In this document: positions 44,515 through 54,960 of the stretch, in pieces
Numbering within the stretch: the first letter of the stretch is position 1
Layout: every line of letters starts with the position of its first letter
NCBI RefSeq assembly: GCF_002288925.2
Contig: NW_022098049.1
Span: forward strand, 3,187,936 to 3,251,935
DNA length: 64,000 bases
DNA from: Delphinapterus leucas
Taxonomy: Eukaryota > Chordata > Mammalia > Artiodactyla > Monodontidae
Direction of reading: 5' to 3'
Position numbers and translations under genes: made by a program
Notes under the pieces: generated by a model
Databases searched by the model: none
Told to the model about the DNA's origin: nothing
The model's input: the letters and a program-made list of their open reading frames with translations, nothing else

Positions 44515-44788
44515 ATCCTTCCTATTAGCTGAATTACCTGGGGTCCTTCTGACATCTCTGCCCAAAGGGGTGGTGGTGAGGAAATGGAGCTCTGGTGTCA
44601 ACAGCATTTTTCTTGAGTCCCATGGGATTCCGTTATACTTCCTGGCTTCTCTCTCTTTCTGCTCGCCCCCTCCTCCCACCCAGGCTTCCACGCACCAACA
44701 TCATGGAGACTTGAAGTGACAATGCACGAAGTTGGGGGCTTCCCACAGTGAAATTCAGCCTCCATATGCTGTGCAGTGTCGGATGGGG

Positions 44789-44949
44789 GGGGTTGAAGTC
44801 AGGCAGCCAGGGCTCAAATCCTGGACCTTCGTCTTTGGAACCTAAGGCAAGAGACTCAACCTCTCATCATCCACAAAACAAAGATACCAATAAACCTGGT
44901 CACAGGATTGCTGTGCAGGTTAGGGGAAATCGTCATTGTGTTGCATTTT
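44789..44949 (+). repeat. MIR SINE inside copy B
   Basis: Same sequence as the MIR at 43865-44025, shifted by 924 bases. Confidence 0.78.
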
Positions 44950-45078
44950 CCAGACTCCCCAGTTTGCTGCGGTGATGGCTTCTGACATTTGGCACGGAGG
45001 TGAGTGAGGATAAAAATAATGACAGCACTGGAGGGATGCTGAGCACATGCTAGGCAGAGTCCTAAGTCTTCACATGGC

Positions 45079-45760
45079 TTGTATTAGCTATCTATTGCTC
45101 TGTAACAAATTCCCCCCAAACTTAAGTAATAGACGTTAAACATTTTATTTTACTCACACAGTTTATGTGGATCAGGTGTCTGGGAGCAGCTTAGCTGGGT
45201 GGTTCTGGCTCAGGGTCTCTTGTGAGGTTGAAGCCAGGATGTCAGCTGGGGCCGGAGGATCATCTGAGGGCTTGACTGGGGCCGGGGGATCATCTGAGGG
45301 CTTGACTGGGACAGGAGGATCATCTGAGGGCTTGACTGGGGCCGGGGGATAATCTGAGGGCTTGACTGGGACAGGAGGATCATCTGAGGGCTTGACTGGG
45401 GCCGGGGGATCATCTGAGGGCTTGACTGGGGCCGGAGGATCTGTTTCTAAGATGGCTCCCTCACATCTCTGACTTGTTTGTGCTGGTTGTTGAAAGGAGG
45501 CCTCTGTTCCTTGCCATGTAGACCTCTCCAGAGTTCTGCTTACGTGTCCTTATGCCATGACACCTGGCTTCCCCTAGAGCGAGTGCTTCAAGAGAGCTGG
45601 AAGCTGCAATGTCTTTTATGACCTAGTGTTGGATATCACACTCTGTCATTTCTGCAGGATCCTGTTGGTTACACAAGTCAGCCCCATCCAGTGTTGGAGG
45701 AGACTAGATAAGGACATGGATACCAGGAGGCGAGGATCACTGAGGTCATCTTGGAGGCTG
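45079..45760 (+). repeat. Old LTR-like repeat, complete, in copy B and beyond
   Basis: Starts as in copy A, is interrupted by the minisatellite, then continues 'tgtttctaagatggctccct', 'ctcttgccatgtagacctct'-like sequence and 'tatgacctagtgttggatat' to 'catcttggaggctggcc'. The minisatellite appears to have grown from a motif inside this repeat. Confidence 0.55.
45262..45441. repeat. 30-bp minisatellite, copy B (6 units)
   Basis: The same unit order as copy A (a, b, a-gata, b, a, a), with a complete last unit ending ccggaggatc. Identical order means the array formed before the duplication. Confidence 0.95.
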
Positions 45761-46479
45761 GCCATGCATGCATTAACTCACTTAACCCCTGAAACATGCT
45801 CAGGGAGGCTTAGTTAATTAGAAGAGACAGGTGAAGAAGGAGGTGCTATGTGGAGGAGACCCAGATTTCAGAGGTCCTAGAGGCAGTGCTCCACGCCAGC
45901 ACTGGCAGCATGGTGCCTTCCTGTCTAATGGCAGCAATGTCGCCAGTGGAGAAGCCCAGTCAGGGGTGGTTCATGAATTGTTCCTGGCTCTGTCGCTTCC
46001 AAGCCAGACTCTTCGGCCCTGCTGGAGATTCTGTGAGCGACCAAATATAATATGCTTGACTGCTGAACTAGTTGGAGAGCGTTCTACTACCTGCAATGAC
46101 TGTTACAAACAGTTCAAAGGGCAGGGGACGTATCTTTCTTGTAGGCTGACTATAATGAGTACGAGGGAGACATCAGGGTAATGTGATGACACCAGTGCCA
46201 CACCATCTTAGGCTTTACTGGCATAGACATAGCACCTAGAATAAAGGAGATGAGAGTGTATTTCTATTCTGTACTGATCAGAAGACGGTAGGAATATTAT
46301 GTCTAGAGGCTAGTTTTTTAAAGAGGGAGAGTGACAAAATTAAACATGCCCAGAGGAGAGAAGTCAAGATGGTAGGGGAACATAAAGCATATTCCCTAAG
46401 GTGTAGGGGATGTTTTCCCTGGAGAGGAGAAGACACTGAGGGGGCCATGGAAGCTGTTTCCACATATGTGAAGAATTCT
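45761..46479. other. Unassigned sequence, no gene seen
   Basis: No repeat or coding domain recognised. Overlapping frames of 66-116 codons occur at 45831-46181. Confidence 0.35.
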
Positions 46480-46630
46480 CTTGGTAGTGTCATAGTACAG
46501 ACGGTTGGACAGACTCAGGTTCAAATCCTGGTCACTTCCTCTATGTGACCCTGGGCAAGGGCCCTAGCTTCTCTGAGTCATTTATGATAACACTCGGCAC
46601 ATAGGAAATGCTTAATAAGCACAGGCTCCC
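46480..46630 (+). repeat. MIR SINE
   Basis: 'caggttcaaatcctggtcac', 'atgtgaccctgggcaagg' and 'cacataggaaatgcttaata' span the MIR in order. Confidence 0.85.
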
Positions 46631-46794
46631 TTTCTCTTTACCCTCAGCACCAATGAGGGTATAAGAGGCAGATCTGCATTTGGTCTGAATACGTAATACA
46701 GGCAGTGAGTGCCTTGTCCTTGGAGGACTCCAAGCACAGGCTGGATGACCCCCTGGACTGTCTATCCTCATCAAGCCCTTCTGGAAGGCTGTGT

Positions 46795-46990
46795 TCCAAG
46801 CGAAGCATGTTATATGCATTTTCTCACTTATTCCTTTTCGCAATCTTATGAATTAGGCATCATTACGTCCATTTTACTGATGGGGAAACTGAGGTTTGTT
46901 GAGATTAAATAGCTTGCCAAGTGGCAATGTCAGAACTTGAACCCAGCTTTCTCTGACTCCACAGCCTGTGCGTGGTACCACTGTAAGTCT
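46795..46990 (-). repeat. MIR SINE, antisense
   Basis: 'tccattttactgatggggaa', 'agcttgccaagtggcaatgt' and 'agaacttgaacccagctttc' are the inverse MIR. Confidence 0.85.
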
Positions 46991-47770
46991 GCTGAAGGTG
47001 GAAGAGGGAAGGCAGGGAGGTAAGAGTGGGGGAGGGCAAACATAGGAGGTACTGGCACAGATGCCCTCAAAGACTCTAATTCAGAGCTTCAAGACACTTT
47101 GGTTTCCTCCTGGCTGTGAAACAAAGTTTGTGGCTCAGGCCAGACTCCCAACTCCCTGCAGAATGTCTGGCACACAGCTTCAACTTCTTGCTTCTGCAAG
47201 CCTGGGAGGAAAGAGGCAGTGCAGGGGCCGAATGCTCCCTGAATGCCACGGCGGGCCCTCACAGTGGGGCCCCAGCGGCCAGCATTGTGCAAGCAGGAGA
47301 AGCGGGTCCTGGAATCCTTTCTTTTCCGGAGAATTTATGTGCAGGACAAAAGGAGCCATTATCCCCAGGGCTGCCGCGGCTGCTGCCCAGGCCTGTGGCC
47401 CAGGTGTCACGTGCTGTCCCCATCTCTCAGCCTGCTTTCTCCCTTTGTCTGCGGGAACACAGAGGCTTGGTCTCTGCCCTCTTCTCTGACACTGCCCCAG
47501 CTCCCTTCAGGCTTTGGACCCTGGCCACTGCTTTTCTGAAATGAACTTGAATCCTCGGGAGACTTGGAGACACTACAGTCAGCTCTGAGGGTGAAGGACC
47601 GGGTTTGGCTTTGGGATGCTGCTGCCTCTGGCTCCTCACTCTAGCATGTGCCCAAACCTGGACCCCAGCCCCGTCAGGCGTGCCTGGCACTCTGCATAGT
47701 TTTCACCAGGCTCCTTCCTCTGTGCTCCTGTAGCACCTGGAGAGTTGACTCACTTCAGCTGTTAATGCCA
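46991..47770. other. Repeat-poor GC-rich sequence, no gene confirmed
   Basis: Two plus-strand frames of 142 codons (47061-47489 and 47116-47544) and a 98-codon frame overlap here. Three frames open over the same bases reflects base composition, not coding. No splice, promoter or domain evidence. Confidence 0.35.
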
Positions 47771-47774
47771 TGGG

Positions 47775-47975
47775 TGATGCAGTGTGCTGGTTGCAAAAGG
47801 GCTCTTGGGTCAACTCCCAGCCCTGCCGCTTACCAGCTGTGTTACCCTCCCCGGGCCTCAGCTCACTTGCCTATGAAATGGGGATGACTGGGCTGCTGTC
47901 AGGATGATGTGACTTTACTGTGGTCAGTAAAGCCCCTGGCACTGGTGAGCACTTAGTAGACATGGCTGTTACCAT
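47775..47975 (+). repeat. MIR SINE, nearly full length
   Basis: 'gccctgccgcttaccagctg', 'gcctatgaaatggggatga' and 'ggcactggtgagcacttag' follow the MIR consensus order. Confidence 0.85.
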
Positions 47976-48139
47976 CATGCAACAAAACATGGATCTAATG
48001 CCCTCTGCGTATCGGTATCTAGGCTTGGCTGGGGAGACACAAAGGACAACAAGAGAGATGCAGCCGTGCTGCTCAGGGAAACATGCAAAACAGGAACCTG
48101 GGAGACTTCGCAGCCCCTGGAATACAGGTGGTGGGAGAA

Positions 48140-48590
48140 TGAAATAATGCCATTTGCTGCAACACGGATGGACCTAGAGATTATCATACTAAATGTAGTT
48201 AAGTCAGACAGAGAAAGACAAATATCATATATCACTCATATGTGAAATCTAAAAAAATTACACAGATGAACTTATTTACAAAACAGAAATAGACTCACAG
48301 ACATAGAAAACAAACTTACGGTTACCAAACGGGAAAGCAGGGGGGAGGGATAAATTAGGGATTCAGGATTAACAGATACACATAACTATATATAAAATAA
48401 ACAACAAGGTCCTACTGTATAGCACAAGGAACTATATTCAGTATATTGTAACAACCTAAAATGGAAAAGAATCTGAAAAAAGAATATATATATATATACA
48501 CATATAACTGAATCACTTTGCTGTATACCTAAAACACCGAAAGTCAACTACTTCTGTAACATAATTCACAGACTAAAAACAAACAAACCA
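48140..48590 (+). mobile_element. Young L1, 5'-truncated, sense
   Basis: 'catttgctgcaacacggatg', 'cctactgtatagcacaagga' and 'tcactttgctgtatacctaa' match the 3' UTR of the 40823 copy. The end is A-rich; the TSD is not clear. An (AT)n stretch lies at 48484-48497. Confidence 0.88.
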
Positions 48591-48862
48591 AGAACAGAAA
48601 CTTTCTATTAAGGCCACACCCATCTCTACCCCATGTCTCAGCTTCTTTTTCTAGAAAATTTCCTCCAAAGACTAGCCTATCCCCAAACTCTACCGCCTCT
48701 CCTCCCATGTTCTCCTTGGTCCTCTCCCATCTTCTTTCATCCCCACTAAACTAACATGGTCAAGGTCCCCATGATCTTCATTTTGCCCAAACCACTGGAA
48801 AATTTTCATTCCCATTTTACTAAAGCTTGGCTTGTGATATGACCACCTGATCACTTCCTCAT

Positions 48863-49336
48863 TGTACTAGTTTTCTATGACTACTGTAGCAAATCGCCAC
48901 AAATTTAGTGGCTGAAAACGAAACAGCTCTGTAGGTTAGACGTTGCTGGGCGGGTCTCACTAGGCTAAAATGCAGGCAGGGCTGTGTACCAGTCTGAAAG
49001 CTTTAAGGCAGAATCCACTTCCTTGCCTTTTCCAGACTCTAGAGGCTTCTAAAGGCTGCTCACATTCCTTGGTTTGTGGCCCCCTTCCTCCATCTGCAAA
49101 ACCAGCAACACTGAATTTCACCAACCATTCTTCTGTAGCCACAGCTCCCTCTGACCTCAGTCAGGAAGGGTCCTCTGCTTTTAAGACCCACCTGGATAAT
49201 ACAGCATAATTTCCCCATTAAGGGACTAACCTTCATCACCTCTGTGATGTCTCTTTGCCAGGTTAGGTACCATATTCACAGGGTCCAGGGATTAGGATGT
49301 GGATATCTGTCCAGGGCCATTATCCTACCTACTACA
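48863..49336 (+). repeat. MLT1-type LTR (ERVL-MaLR), inside L2
   Basis: Starts tgtactagttttctatgact and ends 'cattatcctacctactaca', with 'agggattaggatgtggatat' before the end. Full-length LTR boundaries with TG...CA. It cuts the L2. Confidence 0.8.
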
Positions 49337-49450
49337 CTGATTCTTAGAAATTATCTTCACTTAGCTTCTAGAACTTTACTCTTTCCTTGTTTCTCCCCTA
49401 CGGAAGTGGTTTCAGCCTCCTTTACTGGATCTTCCTTCTCATCTCAACTT

Positions 49451-49660
49451 TTTTTTTTTTTTTTTTTTGCGGTACGCGGGCCTCTCACTGTTGTGGCCTC
49501 TCCTGTTGCAGAGCACAGGCTCCGGACGCGCAGGCTCAGCGGCCATGGCTCACGGGCCCAGCCGCTCTGCGGCATGTGGGATCTTCCCGGACCAGGGCAT
49601 GAACCCTTGTCCCCTGCAAAGGCAGGCGGACTCCCAACCACTGCACCACCAGGGAAGCCC
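49451..49660 (-). mobile_element. CHR-type cetacean SINE, 210-bp class, inside L2
   Basis: Inverse SINE with a T tail, 'gcggtacgcgggcctctcac' and 'ctgcaccaccagggaagccc'. The 12-bp TSD tcatctcaactt is perfect at 49439-49450 and 49661-49672. Confidence 0.95.
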
Positions 49661-50745
49661 TCATCTCAACTTTTAAATGTCCAAGGAGCCCAGGGCTCAG
49701 TCCTCAGACCTCTGTACTCCCTTTCCAGTAATCTCAGTCAGGCTACTTGCCCTCCATATGTCCTTGGCCTCTTGTCTCCAATCCCAATCTCTCTCCTGAG
49801 TTCCAGATTCGAAGACCATCAAGACACCTGCTTGACATCTCCTTTCCTGGCTCACAGATGCCTCAAACCTAATATATCCCAAACTGAACTCCGAATTCTA
49901 CTTAAGTATCTTCTCCCTCCTTAGCTTCCTCACCTTAAGAAAAGGCATCACCATTTAGCTCAGGTCAAAAGCCAGGAGCCATTCTTGAGAAAGTACACTT
50001 TCTTGCACTCCACTTCCTAGGTAACAGCAAGTCCTGTTGACTATTCCTTCAAAATAAGGCTGGAGGCCACCCATCCATCATCAGTGTCACCATCAGCACA
50101 CCGGTCCAAGCCACCTCTTCTCACCTGGATTACTGCAACAACCTTCTAAGAACCCTGCTTCCACCTGTGCCCCCCTCCCTGCCACCCTCACCACCTATTC
50201 CCCACACAGCATCCAGGGTGAAACTCGTAAAATGGAATCAGCATCCCTTTTCCTTGCTTGAATCCTCCAGTGGCAACAGCTTACCATCCCTTCAAATAAA
50301 ACGCAACATCTCTGGCATCACCTCCTAGTTTGTATGACATCTGACCCCTGACATCAGTCCAATCTCTTCTCACACCCATGATCCCCTCATTTTCTGCATC
50401 CCAACCTCTTCACACACCATCATGTGTGTTATTGATGCACAGTCTTCACATGGCTGTTCCTTTGTTTGGAAGGTTCTTCTCCCAGATACCTATGTAGCTG
50501 TTCCCTCATTGCATTCAGGCCTCTCTGCTCAAACATCATCTCCTGTGAGAGGCCTTTCCTGCCTTAATTTCTTTGTATCATATGTTTAATCTCTCTCTTC
50601 CCCACTAGAATATAACCTCCATGAAGACAGGCACTCCATTCTCTTGTTCAATTCTGTACCTGCAGCACCTAAAGCAGAACCAGACATAATAGCCGGCACC
50701 CAATATACGTTTGTTACCTGAGTGAATGAATGAATGAATGAAAAG

Positions 50746-51299
50746 GGAGACTTCCCTTGGGGAGGAGTAAGTCAGCCTGGGTGGGGAAGGCTCCTGTAAA
50801 GAACATGCAGGAGTCAGAGACGGAGGCAAGGCTTCTGAGGGAGGTCGTGTTCACGGCAACAGAGGCGGGCCAGAGGCTTTTCTTGGGGGAAGGCCAGAGG
50901 AGGCAGGCGAGCTGATGGAGTTGGTGGGGGGGGGGACCCCCAGGGGAAGCAGAAAGTCGGTGCCCAGGCTGGCATCCAGCTCAGACACTGGGACTCCTTT
51001 CCCTTCCACCTCATCACCCTGGCCTTGGCAAACCCAGCAGATGGGCTCCCGGCAGGGACCTGCGTATCAGCTGGCACAGGCTCTGCTCGTGCAGGACAAC
51101 TGTCCAGGCTTCTGCTCTCCAGCCAACACAGGCGTCCAGAATCACGGAATCCTGGATAGTAAAGCTCAGAGGAACCCCACCAGCTAGAGGGCAGCCCTGC
51201 AGCCGGGCTGTAGGTGAGCGTGCAATAATTATGCAGCCTAGAGCGGTAATAAGAACAGTGAAATCAGAGTGGCCAGCCGGCCTCTCACTGCGTGCCAGG
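50746..51299. other. Repeat-poor sequence, no gene seen
   Basis: GC-rich, with a run of nine G at 50927-50935. No domain or splice evidence. Confidence 0.35.
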
Positions 51300-51470
51300 A
51301 GCATCACTTAGCTTACCCCACCTCATCCTACAACAGCAACTCTGCGAGGAAGGAGCTATTTATCCTCATTTTAAAAACGGGACCTGCAGGCCAGAGAGGT
51401 GGAGGGGCTTATCCAAAGTCACACGGTCCAGAAGTGCTGGAACTGGGACTCGGTGCCCCTGCTCCTCCTG
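51300..51470 (-). repeat. MIR SINE, antisense
   Basis: 'tcattttaaaaacgggacct', 'aaagtcacacggtccagaag' and 'ctggaactgggactcggtgc' follow the inverse MIR. Confidence 0.82.
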
Positions 51471-51739
51471 TTCTTCCTTCGTGCCCAGCACGCGAATCCC
51501 TAAGGGGTAATCAGGCACGGGGCCCCACCTGCACCCTCTTCTCAGGCTGCTTATCAGAGAAACCGTTTTTTTCTCATGCAGTGTGTTCCACTTCGTGTCT
51601 TGTCCTTTGTGTGTTGTTGATTCCGGGCCATTTTGGAATCATATTTTGGTTGCTATTTTGGTAATGAATACACGTCATTAATTCTTTTGACAAACGTCCC
51701 CGGTGACCCGGCTCTGTGCCAGGTGGGCAGCGATGAATA

Positions 51740-51945
51740 ATAACTCCAATGCTTACTGAGAAGCGTTTCCTCTGTGCCCGGCTCTGTTCTATGCGCTCTG
51801 CATGTGCATACCCTCTCAGTTCTCACAACGACCCTCTGGGGTAGAAAATGTCCTTGTCCCCATTTTTCAGATGAGGAGACTGAGATGCACCAGGTTAGTG
51901 AGTGACAGGTCTGAAACAGAAACCAAACCCACCCGACTCCATCAA
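51740..51945 (-). repeat. MIR SINE, antisense
   Basis: 'tgtgcccggctctgttctat', 'ccatttttcagatgaggaga' and 'ggtctgaaacagaaaccaaa' follow the inverse MIR. Confidence 0.82.
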
Positions 51946-52289
51946 GCGATAAGGTCTGAGAAAGAGAGGAACGGACACAGGGCCGTAGGGGTGAAGAGGA
52001 GGGAGTAACACGTGAGTTCGCACGTGAGTGGAAAATGAAGGATGGGAGGGGTTCCACCAGGTAGAAGAGACAAGGGCATTAAAGAGAGGGACGAAAGTCC
52101 AGACAAACGCACGCAGGCCTGAACGTACCGAGTGGCTCCATATACACGATGGTTTGTAGGCTTGGAGGTAAGAAAAAAGTCTTGCTTACCTTTTTGTTTA
52201 TCCACTTGGCAATAAATACTTGTTGAATCTTTAAAAATTAAAGATTTCCTCTAGCTTGCCTCCTAGCTTTTAAGAAAGAAAGACAGAAA
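51946..52289. other. Unassigned sequence
   Basis: Mostly unrecognised. 52195-52230 ('ttggcaataaatacttgttg') looks like the end of an L2 or MIR. Confidence 0.3.
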
Positions 52290-52296
52290 AAAGAAA

Positions 52297-52440
52297 CGCT
52301 TGTTTGCGGGTCTCCAGCTCCGAGCCACGCCCTTCCACGTGTGCACGTCAATCAAACCTCAAGACACGTCTGCGTGGTGAGCAGCGTCACCGCTTTTCAG
52401 TCGCGAGACTGAGCGCAACCCGGAAGTGCAGCGTGACGCA
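52297..52440. promoter_or_regulatory. CpG cluster with ETS, CRE-like and E-box motifs
   Basis: I count 16 CpGs in about 144 bases in a window otherwise poor in CpG outside SINEs. It holds a perfect ETS/GABP-type CCGGAAGTG (52420-52428), a CRE-like TGACGCA (52434-52440) and a CACGTG E-box (52336-52341). This combination is common at TATA-less promoters. No first exon or splice donor can be assigned. It ends about 185 bp from a solo LTR. Confidence 0.4.
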
Positions 52441-52625
52441 TCCCACTCCCTTCTGAACCCGTTTCCTCCCCCCTTTACCACAGTAAGGCCTCTGGAGGTG
52501 CTTCCACCTCTTGAGGTGACAACTGTGAAGCCAGCGGAGGGGTGTCCTGTGACATCCCTGCCTCTTCCTTCTGAGCACTTCCTCTTGCCCCCTTCCCATG
52601 ACCCACCAAGACCCTGATCTCCTGG

Positions 52626-53411
52626 TGAAACCGCACAGCTCCTCTCAGGACTTAATGAGGCTCGGGTTCTTTAAGTCTCCGCACAGAAGGAATTCAGCAA
52701 GAGGCAAAGTGATAGGTAAGAAGTAGATTTATTAATATAGGACACTTGTGAAGGAAATAATAACTGGACAGGCTAGAGTGCTCTGCCCTGAGAACTAAGT
52801 GGGCTACGTTTTTATAATCAAAGGAAAAGTGCGGAGGGGGAGAAGAGCACCTTCTTCCTCTTCCTCTGTAGAGATGTTGCAGGAAAACGGGGTGCGAGAG
52901 GCCGGTCACGTCCCAGGTCTCGGGTGAGTTTCTGGGATGGGCCGCCAAGTGAGGAGAGCATTCAGGGGCGAGCCGTGGTACAGTGGAAGCAGGTTGACTG
53001 AGAGAGATACACATCCCATAGGCTGAATGTGGTTCGTCTCAGAAGACAAGAGCGGCCCTGAAATATGACGTGGTCTGTTTTTATGGGCTGGGTAATTTCA
53101 TAGGCTAATGAGTGGGAGGATTATTCGAACTATGTTGGAGAAGGGGTGAAGATGTCTGGGAACTGGGCCACCACCCACTTTTTGGCCTTTTATGGTCAGC
53201 CTCTGAACTGTCATGGCGCCTGTGGGTGTGTCATTTCACATATGCTAGTGCATTACGGTGAGTGTATAATGAGGCTCAAGGTCTACTGGAAATCGAATCT
53301 TCTGCCATCTTGGGCCTAATCGGTTCTAACCAGTTTTTGTCATATCCAGTTTTTCTCAACGGCTATGTCATTCTTTAAGGGTTGTGACCTACCCACTTCC
53401 TTCCTGTCTCA
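52626..53411 (-). repeat. ERV1-like solo LTR, minus strand
   Basis: On the minus strand it begins TG (tgagacagg, at 53411) and ends CA (tgcggtttca, at 52626), with TATA-like cataaaaa near 53078-53085 and AATAAA near 52728-52733. A 4-bp TSD, CTGG, lies at 52622-52625 and 53412-53415, as usual for gammaretrovirus-like ERVs. It matches the LTR at 23935-24428 but is about 290 bp longer in the R/U5-side middle. No viral gene is present. Confidence 0.88.
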
Positions 53412-53493
53412 CTGGGACCTAATAGTCCCCTTGCTTTCAGAGCCATGTGAGTGATAGGACTTTAAAGGGAATAAGCATTTTTTTTTTTAAGAA

Positions 53494-53790
53494 GATGTTG
53501 GGGGTAGAAGTTTATTAATTATTTATTTTGGCTGTGTTAGGTCTTCGTTTCTGTGCAAGGGCTTTCTCTAGTTGTGGCAAGCGGGGGCCACTCTTCATCG
53601 CGGTGTGCGGGCCTCTCACTATGGCGGCCTCTCTTGTTGGGGAGCACAAGCTCCAGACGTGCAGGCTTAGTAGTTGTGGCTCACGGGCCTAGCTGCTCCG
53701 CAGCATGTGGGATCCTCCCAGACCAGGGCTCGAACCCGTGTCCCCTGCATTAGCAGGCAGATTCTCAACCACTGCGCCACCAGGGAAGCC
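53494..53790 (-). mobile_element. CHR-type cetacean SINE, long class
   Basis: Inverse SINE: 'attatttattttggctgtgt' at the left and 'ccactgcgccaccagggaag' at the right. T-rich flanks on both sides (53480-53490 and 53795-53804) may be the TSD. The left edge is approximate. Confidence 0.87.
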
Positions 53791-53939
53791 CATGGTTTTT
53801 TTTTTTAAACTAAAAATTGACTTTATTATTTTTTTCTATTACAAAATGCTCGATTTCATTGTTGAAAAAATTAGAAGATTCCTAAAAGCCTCTTTACCAC
53901 TATGTGACTGAGGGCAAGCCTCATTGGCAATGAGCCTCA

Positions 53940-54860
53940 GTTTCTAGAAAGTGTCAAAGTGGATCAAAAATATGTATCCGGAGTGCACAGAGTTTGTATC
54001 CACAGATCTTATTGCAGCATTGTCTATGCTCTTGAGAAATTAGAAACTAATTGCATGTCCATCAATAAGGGATTGGTTAAATAAATTTGGTATATCCAAA
54101 CAAGGTCCGTTAAAAAGTATGATGTCACTCTATCAAATATATTTGTTGAGTTAGAAACGTCTTGGCTTACCATGGAGTGAATAAAAGCAGCATTATAGTG
54201 GATGTAATAGATATTTTCTCCTTGCTTCTCCTATCTACTCTCCGCCAGTCTCCACCCTGCTTTGTGCCCTGGAGTATTGGCCTGTCTGGACTGCTGTCAG
54301 TGGGCTTCCATGCCTTCTAACTCTGGCTGGGTTGGCCGGTGGGAGCCACCGACAGTTGGAGGCTGGTGGGGAGTGAGGTCAGAGTATTTATTCCTCTTGC
54401 TCCATCTCTGTTGGTTTTCCAGAGCTGACTGTCTCTCCTGACAGGTACAGTTCCTAGCTGGCAACCCTCTCCATGCAGCTCTCGTTTGCAGTAACCACTC
54501 CCTTCCCTTGGCCTTCAGACCTAGGGGTGACAGTGGCTCTCCCCTGTTGTTGTCCCTGATGTACTGCACTATTCCTTGCTGGTGTTCCTAACCTGTGTCC
54601 CTTTATTAAATTCTCTTCAATTACTCACATGAATGTTCCATCTATTTCTACCAAGAGCCTAACTAACACAATAATACAATCCCATGTAGGTAAAATTATA
54701 TCCACCTTTAATCCAATAAGGGAGATTTGAAAGGAAGACTTCCATGAAAACATTGTTGTCTTAGTGTGGTGAGATCTGGGTGGGACTTTTTTCTTCTTTA
54801 TGCTTTTCTGAAATTTTTAAACTTTTCAACAATAGGCAGGCATTATCTTTGATTCCAATA
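53940..54860 (+). repeat. Old L1 (L1M/HAL1) 3' region, sense, split
   Basis: 53940-54185 ('gcagcattgtctatgctctt', 'caataagggattggttaaat') and 54670-54860 ('ttcttctttatgcttttctg', 'cttttcaacaataggcagg') are two parts of one old L1 end. An unnamed repeat sits between them. Confidence 0.65.
54190..54670 (+). repeat. Ancient interspersed repeat, family not identified, inside old L1
   Basis: 'gctgggttggccggtgggag', 'ggcctagtattt'-type AT blocks, 'gcagtaaccactcccttccc', 'cctttattaaattctcttca' near the end. LTR-like organisation with a late polyadenylation-like motif. Possibly the same family as 23400-23890. Confidence 0.45.
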
Positions 54861-54879
54861 AAACAAATGAGCTAATAAA

Positions 54880-54960
54880 ACAGTTGTCATAAAGGTCAGA
54901 TAAGAGCAGAACCTGAAAAGCGCTTTGTGTGTTGGGAGCTGCTGCTCAGTCTTAAAGTCC
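54880..54960 (+). repeat. MIR 3'-end fragment (weak)
   Basis: 'gcagaacctgaaaagcgctt' resembles the end of MIR; too short to be sure. Confidence 0.4.

Larger units (their letters stand above)
44515..45441. repeat. Tandem duplication, copy B
   Basis: Repeats copy A with an offset of 924 bases, or 921 after a 3-bp deletion near 45143. It includes the same MIR and old-repeat start. After the last full minisatellite unit it continues into sequence that copy A lacks (45442 on), showing that the original locus is copy B's right side joined to copy A's left side. Confidence 0.95.
48600..50745 (+). repeat. Long L2 LINE copy, sense, holding an MLT1 and a SINE
   Basis: Long L2 3' part: 'catggtcaaggtccccatga', 'cctcaaacctaatatatccc', 'cctggattactgcaacaacc', 'ccactagaatataacctcca' and the diagnostic terminal repeat 'gtgaatgaatgaatgaatga' at 50722-50741. 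Interrupted by an MLT1 (48863-49336) and a SINE (49451-49660). Too decayed to translate. Confidence 0.85.

Noticed and set aside
44341..45441. CRISPR-like array
   Set aside because: The 30-bp units are directly joined with no spacers, and the DNA is mammalian; it is a minisatellite.
47061..47544. Overlapping 142-codon frames
   Set aside because: Three plus-strand frames open at once is a composition effect, and no exon signals support any of them.
49244..49924. 226-codon plus-strand open frame
   Set aside because: It runs through an MLT1 LTR, an antisense SINE and an L2, so it is a chance frame through repeats.
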